Of a stretch of 40,594 nt of DNA, positions 15,482 to 24,832 are shown in pieces. The position numbers and the translations under genes are program-made. The stretch's first letter is position 1. Each line of letters opens with the position of its first letter. Source of the DNA: Limnohabitans sp. Rim8 (lineage in GTDB: Bacteria; Pseudomonadota; Gammaproteobacteria; Burkholderiales; Burkholderiaceae_C); the NCBI RefSeq assembly GCF_945869175.1, contig NZ_CAMBNZ010000016.1, positions 1 to 40,594 on the forward strand. Direction: 5' to 3'. Under the pieces are notes generated by a model. It had not been told where the DNA came from, did not search any database, and saw only the letters and a list, made by a program, of their open reading frames with translations.

Positions 15482-15834
15482 CACAGCGCCGCCGTCACCA
15501 CCACCTCGATCCAATAGGCCGGATCGGCCAGCGCTGCTTGCACTGTGGCGCGGGGTGGGGCGCTGCCTGGCACCACCCAGGCGTCCCACACCTCGTTCAT
15601 GGCCTTGATGTCGGCGATGTCTTTCAAGTAGATCTGGGTGCGCAAGATGCGGGTTTTGTCACTGCCCGCCTCCAACAGACGCTCCTCAATTTGGCGCAGC
15701 ACATCGGCGGTCTGGCTGCGGATGTCGGTGGCCTCGCACTCGGGCACCATGCCTGCCAAATACACCACACCATTGAAAATGGCCGCTTCGCTGTAACGTG
15801 CTGCCACATGCAGCCGCTTCAACTCTGTGTTCAT
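15478..15834 (-). CDS. RidA/YjgF-family protein (enamine/imine deaminase-like)
   Basis: 118 residues. The key arginine R95 in PPRATVQA, which binds the substrate carboxylate in active RidA enzymes, is present, along with YLAGMVP and the C-terminal IEVVVTAAL strand with E110. RidA proteins hydrolyse reactive enamines from PLP enzymes; several subfamilies with other roles exist and this one is not archetypal RidA (C-terminal AALC). Its ATG overlaps the plsY stop (ATGA), so it is translated with plsY. Confidence 0.87.
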   Translation of the reverse strand: MNTELKRLHVAARYSEAAIFNGVVYLAGMVPECEATDIRSQTADVLRQIEERLLEAGSDKTRILRTQIYLKDIADIKAMNEVWDAWVVPGSAPPRATVQAALADPAYWIEVVVTAALC

Positions 15835-16460
15835 GGCTTTTTGAGGCCCAGTTTGGATTCGGTGCCCGCCAACAGGCGGTGGATGTTGTCACGGTGACGC
15901 CACACCAAAAGCAAGGCCATGGCGGCCAAACACACAACTTCAGGGGCCGTTGCCTGCCATGCCACCCCACTGCCAAACAAATAGAAGGTCGGCGCAAACA
16001 CCGCCGCCACCATCGACGCCAAGGACACATAGCGGCTGAAGTACACCACGATGGCAAAAGTCAAAACAGTCGCCAAGGCCAAGGGGCCATTGACACCCAC
16101 CACCACGCCCACCGCCGTGGCCACGCCCTTGCCGCCCACAAATCCGAAAAACACCGGGAACAAATGCCCCAAAAATGCGGCCAAGCCTGCGGCAGCAGCC
16201 ACGCCAACACCCAGACCCCAGTCCGGCCCCAGCGTCAACACCAAAGCCACGGGCAACCAGCCTTTGGCGGCATCCAGCAGCAAGGTCAAAATCGCGGCTT
16301 TTTTGCTGCCCGAGCGCAGCACATTGGTGGCACCGGGGTTTTTACTGCCATAGCTGCGCGGGTCGTTCAGCCCCATCCAGCGGCTGACGATCACTGCAAA
16401 ACTCAGCGAGCCCAGCAAATAACTGGCCACGACCACGACTACGGGCATCATCCAATCCAT
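15831..16460 (-). CDS. plsY: Acyl-phosphate:glycerol-3-phosphate acyltransferase PlsY
   Basis: 209 residues, a multi-pass inner-membrane protein making lysophosphatidate from acyl-phosphate and glycerol-3-phosphate, the first step of phospholipid synthesis. The conserved SYGSKNPGATNVLR loop (about 36-49), GHLFPVFFGFVGGKGVAT and a late basic loop with HRDNIHRLLAGTE are all present. GGGAG precedes the ATG. Downstream, the RidA-family gene is coupled. The charged C-terminus ends LGLKKP. Confidence 0.95.
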   Translation of the reverse strand: MDWMMPVVVVVASYLLGSLSFAVIVSRWMGLNDPRSYGSKNPGATNVLRSGSKKAAILTLLLDAAKGWLPVALVLTLGPDWGLGVGVAAAAGLAAFLGHLFPVFFGFVGGKGVATAVGVVVGVNGPLALATVLTFAIVVYFSRYVSLASMVAAVFAPTFYLFGSGVAWQATAPEVVCLAAMALLLVWRHRDNIHRLLAGTESKLGLKKP

Positions 16461-16488
16461 CAGCGTCTCCCTTGTTTTCTTCAGGGCT

Positions 16489-16980
16489 TCATTCTGCCAG
16501 CGCGCAGTTCACAGCTTGCGCATTCAGCAACTGCATGCAAACCTGCGGCGCAATGCCCACCAGATAACCCCGCCTGCCACCGTTGATGCAAATGCGCGGC
16601 AAAGTCAGAATCGTTTCTTCGATGTAGACCGGCATGGCCCGGCGCGTGGCAAAAGGAGAAGTCCCGCCCACCAGGTAGCCGCTGTGCCGGTTGGCCACAT
16701 CGGGGGCGCAAGGTTCGATGGATTTGAGGCCCACTTGCCTGGCCAGGTTTTTGGTGGACACCTTGCGGTTGCCGTGCATCAACACCACCAGCGGCTTGGC
16801 ATCCTGGTCTTGCATGATCAGGGTCTTGACCACGGCAAACGGGTCCATGCCCAGCACTTGGGCGCTGTGCTGTGCTCCGCCATGTTCCAAATACTCGTAA
16901 GGGTGCTCGGTGAACGCCACCCCGTGCTGGCGCAAGAATGCCGTGGCCGGGGTTTCGCTGACTTTGTCTTTCTTGACCAT
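16489..16980 (-). CDS. ybaK: Cys-tRNA(Pro) deacylase YbaK/EbsC
   Basis: 163 residues. A trans-editing enzyme that removes cysteine mischarged onto tRNA(Pro). VVKTLIM with K52 and the GYLVGGTSPF loop place it in the YbaK branch rather than ProXp-ala; the C-terminal RRGYLVGIAP repeat of the fold is complete. GAGGCA precedes the ATG, and the gene starts 9 bp after the tas stop on the same strand, suggesting one transcript. Confidence 0.93.
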   Translation of the reverse strand: MVKKDKVSETPATAFLRQHGVAFTEHPYEYLEHGGAQHSAQVLGMDPFAVVKTLIMQDQDAKPLVVLMHGNRKVSTKNLARQVGLKSIEPCAPDVANRHSGYLVGGTSPFATRRAMPVYIEETILTLPRICINGGRRGYLVGIAPQVCMQLLNAQAVNCALAE

Positions 16981-16989
16981 TGCCTCAAT

Positions 16990-18051
16990 TCACAAAGCTG
17001 GGTCGCGCAATTCCCAACGGATATCGTCAATCGCCTTGAGCACTTCGGGCGTCAGCTGTGTGCTCCACGCGGCCAAGTCTTCATTCAGTTGCGCCAGCGA
17101 GGTCACCCCGATGATGGTGCTGGTCACGCTCCAGCGGTGGTAGCAAAACGCCAAAGCCATCTGCGTGGGCGTCATGCCGTTGTCCCGCGCCAACTGGTTG
17201 TAGCGGCGAGCAGCCACCAGCGCCTCAGTACGGCCCCAGCGCTGCTTGCGCATCGAGTCGTAGCGGGCGATGCGGCCGCCGTCGGGCACCAGCGGGCCTT
17301 TCAAATCGTCGTGGTCGTACTTGCCAGTGAGCAAACCAAAGGCCAGGGGCGAATAAGCCAGCATGGACACGTTCAGGCGGTAGCAGGTTTCGTCCAGCCC
17401 GTTGTCATAGGTGCGGCTGACCAGGGCGTATGGGTTTTGCACCGTGGCCACTCGGGGCAAGCCGTGCTGCTCGGCCAAGCGCACAAATTCGTGCACGCCA
17501 TAAGGCGTTTCATTGGACAAACCGATGTAACGCACCTTGCCTGCCTTGACCAGCTTGGACAAAGCTTCGAGCTGTTCATGGATGGAGGTGATTGACTTGT
17601 CTTTGGCCGGGTCAAAGTAGGTCATGCCAAACACTGGCACGTGACGCTCGGGCCAATGGATTTGGTACAGGTCGATCACATCGGTTTTCAGACGGCGCAG
17701 ACTGGCGTCGCAGGCGTTCAGGATGTCTTGCCCCGTCATGCCCGAGCCTTCACGAATCCAAGGCATGCCCCGCGAAGGGCCAGCCACTTTGGTGGCCAAT
17801 ACCAATTTTTCGCGGGCACCGGGGTTGTGAGCGAACCAGTTGCCAATGAAAGTTTCTGTCGCGCCGCAGGTGTCGGCCGAAGCGGGCACGGCGTACATCT
17901 CGGCGGTGTCGATGAAATTGATCCCCGCTTCCAGCGAACGGTCCAAGATGGCGTGCGCGTCGGCTTCGTTGACCTGCTGTCCAAAGGTCATGGTGCCCAA
18001 GCAAATGGGGGTCACTTGCAGGTCGGATTGACCCAATTGAACGAGTTTCAT
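16990..18051 (-). CDS. tas: Aldo/keto reductase, Tas family
   Basis: 353 residues from the ATG at 18051, with AGGACA ahead; the frame extends to 18105 without such a site. The catalytic tetrad D48, Y53, K88 and H132 is intact (IDTAEMY, ATKVAGPSR, YQIHWPER). LGTMTFGQQ, NPYALVSRTYD and IGVTSLAQL closely follow E. coli Tas. NADPH-dependent carbonyl reduction is expected; Tas was named from suppression of a tyrosine requirement, and the natural substrate is not settled. The gene is preceded by an acyl-CoA ligase gene 79 bp upstream. Confidence 0.92.
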   Translation of the reverse strand: MKLVQLGQSDLQVTPICLGTMTFGQQVNEADAHAILDRSLEAGINFIDTAEMYAVPASADTCGATETFIGNWFAHNPGAREKLVLATKVAGPSRGMPWIREGSGMTGQDILNACDASLRRLKTDVIDLYQIHWPERHVPVFGMTYFDPAKDKSITSIHEQLEALSKLVKAGKVRYIGLSNETPYGVHEFVRLAEQHGLPRVATVQNPYALVSRTYDNGLDETCYRLNVSMLAYSPLAFGLLTGKYDHDDLKGPLVPDGGRIARYDSMRKQRWGRTEALVAARRYNQLARDNGMTPTQMALAFCYHRWSVTSTIIGVTSLAQLNEDLAAWSTQLTPEVLKAIDDIRWELRDPAL

Positions 18052-18084
18052 GGTGTGTCCTGTGTTGAATTCAAGCCAGCCAGA

Positions 18085-18102
18085 TTTCCCTGAGCAGGGA
18101 AA
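18085..18102. other. Hairpin between the acyl-CoA ligase and tas genes
   Basis: TTTCCCT/AGGGAAA forms a 7-bp stem with a 4-base loop in the 79-bp gap between two minus-strand genes. With no T-run on either strand it may be an mRNA processing or partial-termination element. Confidence 0.4.
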
Positions 18103-18130
18103 CAAGGGGGTGGTTGGATTTTGTCACGCG

Positions 18131-19900
18131 TCAACGTGCCTGGGCGTGCAGCGCTGTCGCGCGTGCTTCTTCCTGCAAGCGCAGCACCCGGCGCTGCACC
18201 TTTCCCGTGGTGGTCATGGGCAGCTGGTCGATGAATTCGATCTCTTTGGGGTATTCATAGGGCGCCAACAAGCCTTTGACATGGGCCTGGAGTTCGCGGC
18301 GCACCTCGCTGTCAAAGCTGTCCCCGCCCGGTCCGGCAGGTCGGCGGGCCTGCCAGTCCGGTGACAGGACCACATAGGCCTTGACCACTGCGCCCCGGTC
18401 GGCGTCGGGCTTGGGCACCACGGCGGCGTTGGCCACGGCCGGGTGCTTGACCAGGCAGTTCTCAATCTCGCCCGGGCCAATGCGGTAGCCGGCCGCTTTG
18501 AACATGTCATCGGTACGGCCTTGGTACCAAAGGTAGCCCTCCTCGTCCGCGACGGCCATGTCGCCTGTGCGGCACCAGTCACCCGTGTATTTGGCCTGGG
18601 TGGCTTTGTCGTTGTTCCAGTAGCCCAGAAAGAACACCGGGTCGGGCTGGCCATGCACATCCAAACGGTTCACAGCCACCTCGCCGGGTGTGCCTGTGGG
18701 GCACAAGTTCCCCGCGTCGTCGATGACCGCGACCTGGTGGCCCGGATAACCCTTGCCCATGCTGCCAGGTTTGGCAGGCCAAAGGCGGGCGCAGTTGCCC
18801 ACCACGTAATTGATTTCGGTTTGGCCGAACATCTCGTTCACCGTCACACCCAACTGCTCTTGGCAGTAGCCAAACACCGCATCGCCCACGGCCTCGCCCG
18901 CGCTCATCATGGCTTGCAAATTCAATTGATAGCGGACTTTCACATCGGGGACGGCCTTCATCATGGCTTTGAGCGCTGTGGGGAACAAAAAGGTGTGTGT
19001 CACGCCGTGGCTTTGCAAAATCTCGAACGCCGCCTCAGGTGAAAAACGCCCATTGAAAGCCACGATGGGCCTGCCAAAGTACAGGCTGGGCAACAAGGCG
19101 TCCATCAAGCCGCCCGTCCAAGCCCAATCGGCGGGCGACCAAAAGACGGCCTTGGACGGTCGATTGGCTTTGAATGGGTCAAAGCCAAACCAGTTTTGGC
19201 TGCACACAAAGCCCGTCAAGTTGCCGATCAGCGCCCGGTGCGGGATGAGCGCGCCCTTGGGGTTGCCCGTGGTGCCGCTGGTGTAGATCAGCACCGCCGG
19301 GTCTTGCGCCCGTGTGTTCACGGCTTTGAACGACGCGGCCTGGCTGGCCACCGCTTGCGCGCAGTCCAAGTCGGCCAGCGCCCCTGCTGAGCCGACCCCG
19401 ATCAGGGTCTGCAAGCCGGGACAATCGGGCCGGGCCTGCAGCAAAGCCTGCACGGTCGATTCGTCGCACACCGCCACGTGGGCCTGGCTGTCGTTGATGC
19501 GAAAAGACAGCGCCTCGGGGCCAAACAGCATGGAAAGTGGCATGGCCACCGCGCCCATTTGCAGCACTGCCATGTAGGCCACCGCCGTTTCAAAACGCTG
19601 AGGCAACACAATCGCCACCCGGTCGCCGCGTTGCACACCCAGGCTCTGCAAAACCCGGCTCAGGCGGTTGGCCGCGGTTTGCAATTGACCGAATGTCCAG
19701 CTCTGGCCCAAGCCCTGCCCCGCCACATGCTCGCGAATGGCCACATGCCGGGCCGTGGCAGGTTGAGACGCCCAACGACCGCAACAAGCCTGCGCCATGT
19801 TGAAGCGCTGGGGCACTTTCCAGCCAAAGCCCTGGTGAATGGCCGCATAACGGTCTAGGTTGGCGGGGTTTGGGCGGTCTTGGTTGCGACTGACGCTCAT
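18131..19900 (-). CDS. AMP-forming acyl-CoA synthetase/ligase (medium-chain/aromatic type)
   Basis: 589 residues from the ATG at 19900, with AAGGAG ideally placed; an open frame to 20128 is inside the divergent hydrolase gene. ANL-family motifs: P-loop YTSGTTGNPKGA (206-217), GQTEINYVVGN, GDWCRTGDMA, GRTDDMFKAAGYRIGPGEIE and the C-terminal catalytic K567 in TTTGKVQRR. The enzyme activates a carboxylic acid to its acyl-CoA through an acyl-AMP. The overall pattern resembles acyl-CoA synthetases of the MACS/benzoate-CoA-ligase group; the acid is not predictable. A candidate promoter lies within the start of the divergent hydrolase gene. Confidence 0.9.
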   Translation of the reverse strand: MSVSRNQDRPNPANLDRYAAIHQGFGWKVPQRFNMAQACCGRWASQPATARHVAIREHVAGQGLGQSWTFGQLQTAANRLSRVLQSLGVQRGDRVAIVLPQRFETAVAYMAVLQMGAVAMPLSMLFGPEALSFRINDSQAHVAVCDESTVQALLQARPDCPGLQTLIGVGSAGALADLDCAQAVASQAASFKAVNTRAQDPAVLIYTSGTTGNPKGALIPHRALIGNLTGFVCSQNWFGFDPFKANRPSKAVFWSPADWAWTGGLMDALLPSLYFGRPIVAFNGRFSPEAAFEILQSHGVTHTFLFPTALKAMMKAVPDVKVRYQLNLQAMMSAGEAVGDAVFGYCQEQLGVTVNEMFGQTEINYVVGNCARLWPAKPGSMGKGYPGHQVAVIDDAGNLCPTGTPGEVAVNRLDVHGQPDPVFFLGYWNNDKATQAKYTGDWCRTGDMAVADEEGYLWYQGRTDDMFKAAGYRIGPGEIENCLVKHPAVANAAVVPKPDADRGAVVKAYVVLSPDWQARRPAGPGGDSFDSEVRRELQAHVKGLLAPYEYPKEIEFIDQLPMTTTGKVQRRVLRLQEEARATALHAQAR

Positions 19901-19922
19901 CGTTTGTCTCCTTATGATGGAA

Positions 19923-19952
19923 AGTATGTACCAAGTCCTACGTGAATCACAA
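19923..19952 (-). promoter_or_regulatory. Candidate sigma-70-type promoter for the acyl-CoA ligase
   Basis: On the minus strand TTGTGA (19952-19947) and CATACT (19928-19923) are 18 bp apart, upstream of the AAGGAG. The elements are moderate matches and overlap the first codons of the divergent hydrolase. A 9-bp dyad GTGAATCAC (19942-19950) sits on the -35 element. Confidence 0.3.
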
Positions 19953-20852
19953 AGCTTCTGGGTGCCGCTGCGCGGCTGCCGATACCACATTCGCCAATGG
20001 GGCACACCCGCGCCGGGTGCCACCCCACTGGTTTTGGCCCACGGCTGGATGGACGTGGCCGCCTCTTGGCAATTCATGGTGGATGCCCTGAGCGAGGCCT
20101 TTGTCGCCCAACGCCCCATCATCGCCATGGACTGGCGGGGGTATGGCCTGACCGAAGCCCCTGCGACCGACAGTTACTGGTTTCCGGATTACCTGGCCGA
20201 CCTGGACGCCCTGCTCGATGCGCTCTACCCGAACCAAACCATTGACTTGGTGGGCCACAGCATGGGCGGCAACGTGGTGATGATGTACGCAGGCTCTCGC
20301 CCTGAGCGAATCCGCCGACTGGTCAATTTGGAGGGCTTTGGCTTGGCTGCCACTCGGCCAGCGCAAGCGCCTGGCCGCATGACCCAGTGGTTGGACGAAG
20401 TCAAAGCCCAACGCACAGACGAGAAAGGGCTCAAGCCCTATGCCGATGCCGCAGGTGTCGCTGCCCGATTGATGAAAACCAACCGACGCTTGGGCCAGGA
20501 TCAAGCCGACTGGCTGGCGCAGCATTGGGCTCGCCCGGGCTCAGACGGCCAGTGGCACATTTTGGGCGACTCTGCGCACAAGGTGATCAATCCGTATTTG
20601 TTCCACGTCGAAGAAGCGCTGGCCATGTACCAGCGCATCAGCGCCCCTGTGCTGGCCATCGAATCGTCAGACGATTCCCTCTCGCAATGGTGGAAAGGCA
20701 AATACAGCTTGGCCGAGTTTCACGAACGGCTCAAATCGGTGCCACAGCTTGAAAAAGCCACGATTGAAGACGCGGGTCACATGCTGCACCACGACCAGCC
20801 CCAAATACTGGCGGAGTTAATTGAGCCATTTTTGGCGAGCAAAGGCGCTTGA
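19926..20852 (+). CDS. Alpha/beta-fold hydrolase (serine esterase/thioesterase-like)
   Basis: 308 residues from the ATG at 19926, preceded by GGAAAG; two ATGs at 19914 and 19917 are in frame. Oxyanion segment LAHGWMDVAASW, nucleophile S112 in VGHSMGGN, an acidic residue in ESSDDSL and H285 in DAGHMLHHDQP form the catalytic triad. No signal peptide, so cytosolic. The substrate is unknown; being divergent from an acyl-CoA ligase with overlapping control regions, it might act on esters or thioesters in the same pathway (inference). Confidence 0.88.
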   Translation: MYQVLRESQSFWVPLRGCRYHIRQWGTPAPGATPLVLAHGWMDVAASWQFMVDALSEAFVAQRPIIAMDWRGYGLTEAPATDSYWFPDYLADLDALLDALYPNQTIDLVGHSMGGNVVMMYAGSRPERIRRLVNLEGFGLAATRPAQAPGRMTQWLDEVKAQRTDEKGLKPYADAAGVAARLMKTNRRLGQDQADWLAQHWARPGSDGQWHILGDSAHKVINPYLFHVEEALAMYQRISAPVLAIESSDDSLSQWWKGKYSLAEFHERLKSVPQLEKATIEDAGHMLHHDQPQILAELIEPFLASKGA

Positions 20853-20947
20853 TTTTCAATTCCGCTCCACCGTTGTACCGCTAGGGGCCCGGTCGAAGTG
20901 GCAACTCATGAGAAAATACATGGTTTACCGAACCGGACACTTTTCCC

Positions 20948-22052
20948 ATGGACGCAGAACACATCAACCAAATCGGCGCATCCCTCACAGACCTGACCGC
21001 TCGTACCCACGAGCTACGGGGGTATCTTTGACTACGATGCCAAGTCTGAACGACTGAGAACCGTCAACGCATCCCTCGAAGATCCCTCGGTCTGGAACGA
21101 CCCGAAAAAAGCCCAAGAGCTGGGCAAAGAGAAAAAAGCGCTCGACAGCGTGGTGGTCACCATCACCAATCTCACCCGCGAGCTGGCCGACAACCTGGAG
21201 CTCTTCGAGATGAGCAAGGAAGAAGGCGATGACGATGGCCTCAAGACCATCGAAGCCGAAGCCGTCAAACTGGCCCAATTGGTGGAAGACCTCGAATTTC
21301 GCCGCATGTTCCGCCACGAAGCCGATCCGCTCAATTGTTTTGTGGACATCCAAGCAGGTGCTGGCGGCACCGAAGCTTGCGACTGGGCCAGCATGCTGCT
21401 GCGCCAGTACATCAAATACGCCGAACGCAAAGGTTTCAAAGCCACCGTTGAAGACGAGACGCCTGGCGATACCGCAGGCATCAAGGGTGCCACCATCAAG
21501 ATCGAAGGCGAGTACGCTTTTGGACTGTTGCGCACAGAAACCGGCGTGCACCGCTTGGTACGTAAAAGCCCATTTGACTCCTCGGGCGGTCGCCATACCT
21601 CGTTTGCGTCATTGTTTGTCTACCCCGAGATCGATGACTCGATCGAGATCAACATCAACCCCTCCGACGTGCGAACCGACACGTTCCGAGCCAGTGGCGC
21701 AGGCGGTCAGCACATCAACAAAACCGACTCGGCGGTGCGCCTGACGCACATCCCCACGGGCATTGTGGTGCAGTGTCAGGATGGCCGAAGCCAACACAGC
21801 AACCGCGACGTGGCTTGGCAGCGTCTGCGTTCACGCCTTTACGACTTCGAGATGCGCAAACGCATGGAAGAGCAGCAAAAGCTGGAAGACACCAAAACCG
21901 ATGTGGGCTGGGGTCACCAGATCCGCAGCTATGTGCTGGACAACAGCCGCATCAAAGATTTGCGCACCAATGTCGAAATTTCGGCCACACAAAAGGTGCT
22001 CGATGGCGACCTCGATGCATTCATCGAAGCCTCACTGAAACAAGGCCTCTGA
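20948..22052 (+). CDS. prfB: Peptide chain release factor 2, with programmed +1 frameshift
   Basis: Translation starts at the ATG 20948 and reaches an in-frame TGA at 21029-21031 after 27 codons. The stretch before it, GGGGG-TAT-CTT-TGA-C, is the classical RF2 frameshift site: an internal Shine-Dalgarno, CTT in the P site and a poorly read TGA. A +1 shift continues from GAC at 21030 to 22052, giving 367 residues. In the body, the SPF tripeptide (KSPFDSSGG), which reads UGA/UAA stops, and the catalytic GGQ loop ([16 protein letters not shown]) are intact. RF2 level thereby controls its own synthesis. lysS, a common neighbour elsewhere, is absent here; pepN follows. Confidence 0.96.
21011..21032 (+). 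promoter_or_regulatory. prfB programmed frameshift site
   Basis: Internal ribosome-binding element CGGGGG, then TAT CTT and the TGA stop with C as the following base (weak context). The canonical element is AGGGGG; here the first base is C (codon CGG), which slightly shortens pairing with 16S rRNA but leaves GGGGGT. Confidence 0.93.
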
Positions 22053-22085
22053 CCCGGTCAGACCTCAACCAAAACGGAGTTAGTG

Positions 22086-24797
22086 ATGCGTGAAGGACAA
22101 CCCACTGCGATTCACCGGGAGGCTTATACCGCCCCGGCTTTTTGTATCGATACGGTCGATTTGACCTTTGATCTGGAGCCCAGCAAAACCCGCGTGCTCA
22201 ACAAGATGCGCCTGCGTCGCAACCCACAGGTTACGGCACAAGCGCTGCGCTTGGATGGCGAAGACCTCAACCTGGCACGCGTGCTGGTCAACGGTGCGGG
22301 CACCTCTTTCAAGATGGATGGCGGGCAGTTGGTGCTGGAAAACCTGCCCGAAGGCCTGGACGCCTTTGATTTGGAAATCTTCACCACCTGCAACCCCGAA
22401 AAGAACACCCAGCTCATGGGTTTGTATGTCAGCAACGATTCTTTCTTCACCCAGTGCGAGGCAGAGGGTTTCCGCCGCATCACTTACTTTCTGGACCGAC
22501 CGGACGTGATGGCCAGCTACACCGTCACGCTGCGTGCCGACAAGGCCAAGTACCCGGTGCTGCTGTCCAACGGCAACCTGGTCGAGCAAGGCCCTCTGGA
22601 AGACGGTCGCCACTTTGCCAAGTGGGTCGACCCGCACAAAAAGCCTTGCTACTTGTTTGCCTTGGTGGCGGGCCAATTGGTTGCCCGTGAGCAGCGCATC
22701 CTCAGCCGCAGTGGCAAAGAACATTTGCTGCAAGTGTTTGTGCGTCCCGGCGACCTGGACAAAACCGAACACGCCATGAACTCGCTGATGGCCAGTGTGG
22801 CCTGGGACGAAGCCCGCTTTGGCCTGCCACTGGACCTGGAACGCTTCATGATTGTCGCCACCAGCGACTTCAACATGGGCGCAATGGAGAACAAGGGTCT
22901 GAACATCTTCAACACAAAATACGTGTTGGCGAACCCGGCCACCGCCACCGACGTGGATTTCGGCAACATTGAATCGGTCGTCGGCCATGAGAACTTTCAC
23001 AACTGGACCGGCAACCGCATCACCTGCCGTGACTGGTTCCAGCTGTCACTCAAAGAGGGCCTCACGGTTTTCCGCGATCAGGAATTCAGCCAAGATATGG
23101 CCGGTGAGGTCAGCGCCCGCGCCGTCAAGCGCATCGAAGATGTGCGCGTCTTGCGTACCGTGCAATTTGCAGAAGACGCTGGCCCCATGGCGCACCCTGT
23201 GCGCCCTGACAGCTATGTGGAAATCAACAACTTTTACACCGTCACCATCTACGAAAAAGGCTCCGAAGTCGTTCGCATGATGCAAACCCTGGTGGCCACC
23301 CCGACCGACTTGCAAGGTCGGGATGGTTTTGCCCAAGGCATGAAGCTTTACTTTGAGCGCCACGATGGCCAAGCGGTCACCTGCGACGATTTTGCACAGG
23401 CCATTGCCGACGCCAACCCGGCCTCGGCGCTGGCGCTGAATCTGGCCACATTCAAGCATTGGTACAGCCAAGCGGGCACACCGCGCCTGCAAGCGACAGG
23501 GGTTTTCAATGCGGCAGAACGCACTTACACACTCACGCTCAGCCAAAGTTGTCCAGCCACGCCAGACCAGGAACGCAAAGCGCCTTTCGTGATCCCGGTC
23601 ACCCTGGGCCTGCTCAACCGGGATGGCCAAGCACTGACTTTGCAGCTGGCAGGCAGCGCGGAGGTGTCCACACAGCAAACCCTGGTGCTGACCGAGGCCA
23701 GCAGCAGCTACACCTTTGTCAACATCGACAGCGATCCTGTGCCCTCGCTGCTGCGCGCTTTCAGCGCCCCCGTGGTGCTGGAAGACGGTTTGTCTGCCGA
23801 TGACCTGCTCATCTTGTTGGCGCATGACACCGACCCGTTCAACCAGTGGGAAGCGAGCCAGCGCCTGATGCTGCAAAGCGCCTTGTTGGCCATTCAGCAA
23901 AACAAGGACGTGACCGGCACGCCCGTGTTGTCGGATGCGCTGGTCGCAGCTTTGCGCAATGTGTTGCGCCACCCCCAGCTGGATGCGGCTTTCAAAGACT
24001 TGGCACTCACCCTGCCTTCAGAGAACTACATCGCTGACCAACTGGACGTGGTGGATCCGCAACGCGTGCACGGTTTGCGCGAAAACATGCGCCTTCAACT
24101 GGCCATGGCCTTACAGCCCGATTGGCAATGGGCTTGGGATGCCCACAAGCACAATGGATCCTACGTGCCAGACGCCAAGTCCAGTGGCCGCCGCGCTCTG
24201 TCGGGTTTGGCCATGGGCATGCTGTGCGTGGCTGCGGTGCAAAGCGGTGACGCCGTCACACCTGGACGTGTCTACCAGCAGTTCAAGGATGCCAGCAACA
24301 TGACCGACCGTTTCAATGCCTTGTCAGCGTTGGTGGTCAGTGGGCATGCACTGGCGCAAGACGCCTTGGCGCTTTTCCACAAAATGTTCCGACAAGAACC
24401 ATTGGTCATTGACAAATGGTTTGCCCTTCAAGCCAGTGCGCCCGACCGCGGTGGCGACGTTTTGCCACGCGTGCGGCAGCTCATGCAACATGCCGACTTC
24501 AGCCTGCGCAACCCCAACCGCGCCCGCAGCCTGATCTTCAGCTACTGCAGTGCCAACCCCGCAGGTTTTCACCGTGGCGATGCAGCAGGCTATGTGTACT
24601 GGAGTGAGCAGGTCTTGGCGCTGGACGCCATCAACCCGCAAGTGGCTGCGCGCTTGGCACGCGCCATGGACCGCTGGAGCCGATTGGCCGAGCCTTACCG
24701 CAGTGCAGCACGCGTGGCCATTGAACGCGTTGCGGCAAAAGCCGACCTCTCCAACGATGTACGCGAAGTGACCCAACGCGCTCTGAGCAGCAACTGA
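22086..24797 (+). CDS. pepN: Aminopeptidase N, M1 zinc metallopeptidase
   Basis: 903 residues, full length for the bacterial PepN. The exopeptidase motif GAMEN (265-269), zinc ligands H301, H305 (HENFH) and E324 (18 residues on) are intact. It removes N-terminal residues from peptides in the cytosol, late in protein breakdown. The C-terminal alpha-solenoid (about 560-900) of the family is present. GGAG lies ~11 bases before the ATG at 22086 and a GTG precedes it in frame. It follows prfB by 33 bp and is followed by fbp by 35 bp, so all three may share transcription. Confidence 0.96.
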   Translation: MREGQPTAIHREAYTAPAFCIDTVDLTFDLEPSKTRVLNKMRLRRNPQVTAQALRLDGEDLNLARVLVNGAGTSFKMDGGQLVLENLPEGLDAFDLEIFTTCNPEKNTQLMGLYVSNDSFFTQCEAEGFRRITYFLDRPDVMASYTVTLRADKAKYPVLLSNGNLVEQGPLEDGRHFAKWVDPHKKPCYLFALVAGQLVAREQRILSRSGKEHLLQVFVRPGDLDKTEHAMNSLMASVAWDEARFGLPLDLERFMIVATSDFNMGAMENKGLNIFNTKYVLANPATATDVDFGNIESVVGHENFHNWTGNRITCRDWFQLSLKEGLTVFRDQEFSQDMAGEVSARAVKRIEDVRVLRTVQFAEDAGPMAHPVRPDSYVEINNFYTVTIYEKGSEVVRMMQTLVATPTDLQGRDGFAQGMKLYFERHDGQAVTCDDFAQAIADANPASALALNLATFKHWYSQAGTPRLQATGVFNAAERTYTLTLSQSCPATPDQERKAPFVIPVTLGLLNRDGQALTLQLAGSAEVSTQQTLVLTEASSSYTFVNIDSDPVPSLLRAFSAPVVLEDGLSADDLLILLAHDTDPFNQWEASQRLMLQSALLAIQQNKDVTGTPVLSDALVAALRNVLRHPQLDAAFKDLALTLPSENYIADQLDVVDPQRVHGLRENMRLQLAMALQPDWQWAWDAHKHNGSYVPDAKSSGRRALSGLAMGMLCVAAVQSGDAVTPGRVYQQFKDASNMTDRFNALSALVVSGHALAQDALALFHKMFRQEPLVIDKWFALQASAPDRGGDVLPRVRQLMQHADFSLRNPNRARSLIFSYCSANPAGFHRGDAAGYVYWSEQVLALDAINPQVAARLARAMDRWSRLAEPYRSAARVAIERVAAKADLSNDVREVTQRALSSN

Positions 24798-24832
24798 GCC
24801 CCTCCGCTGGCAACAGAATCCAAGGAAAGAAC

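Noticed and set aside
19860-20128. Longer N-terminal extensions of the ligase (to 20128) and hydrolase (from 19860)
   Set aside because: Each would lie inside the other gene's coding region, and the AAGGAG site and homology favour 19900 and 19926.
20948-22052. Apparent in-frame stop in prfB as a pseudogene or sequencing error
   Set aside because: It is the standard RF2 programmed frameshift, and both halves are intact.
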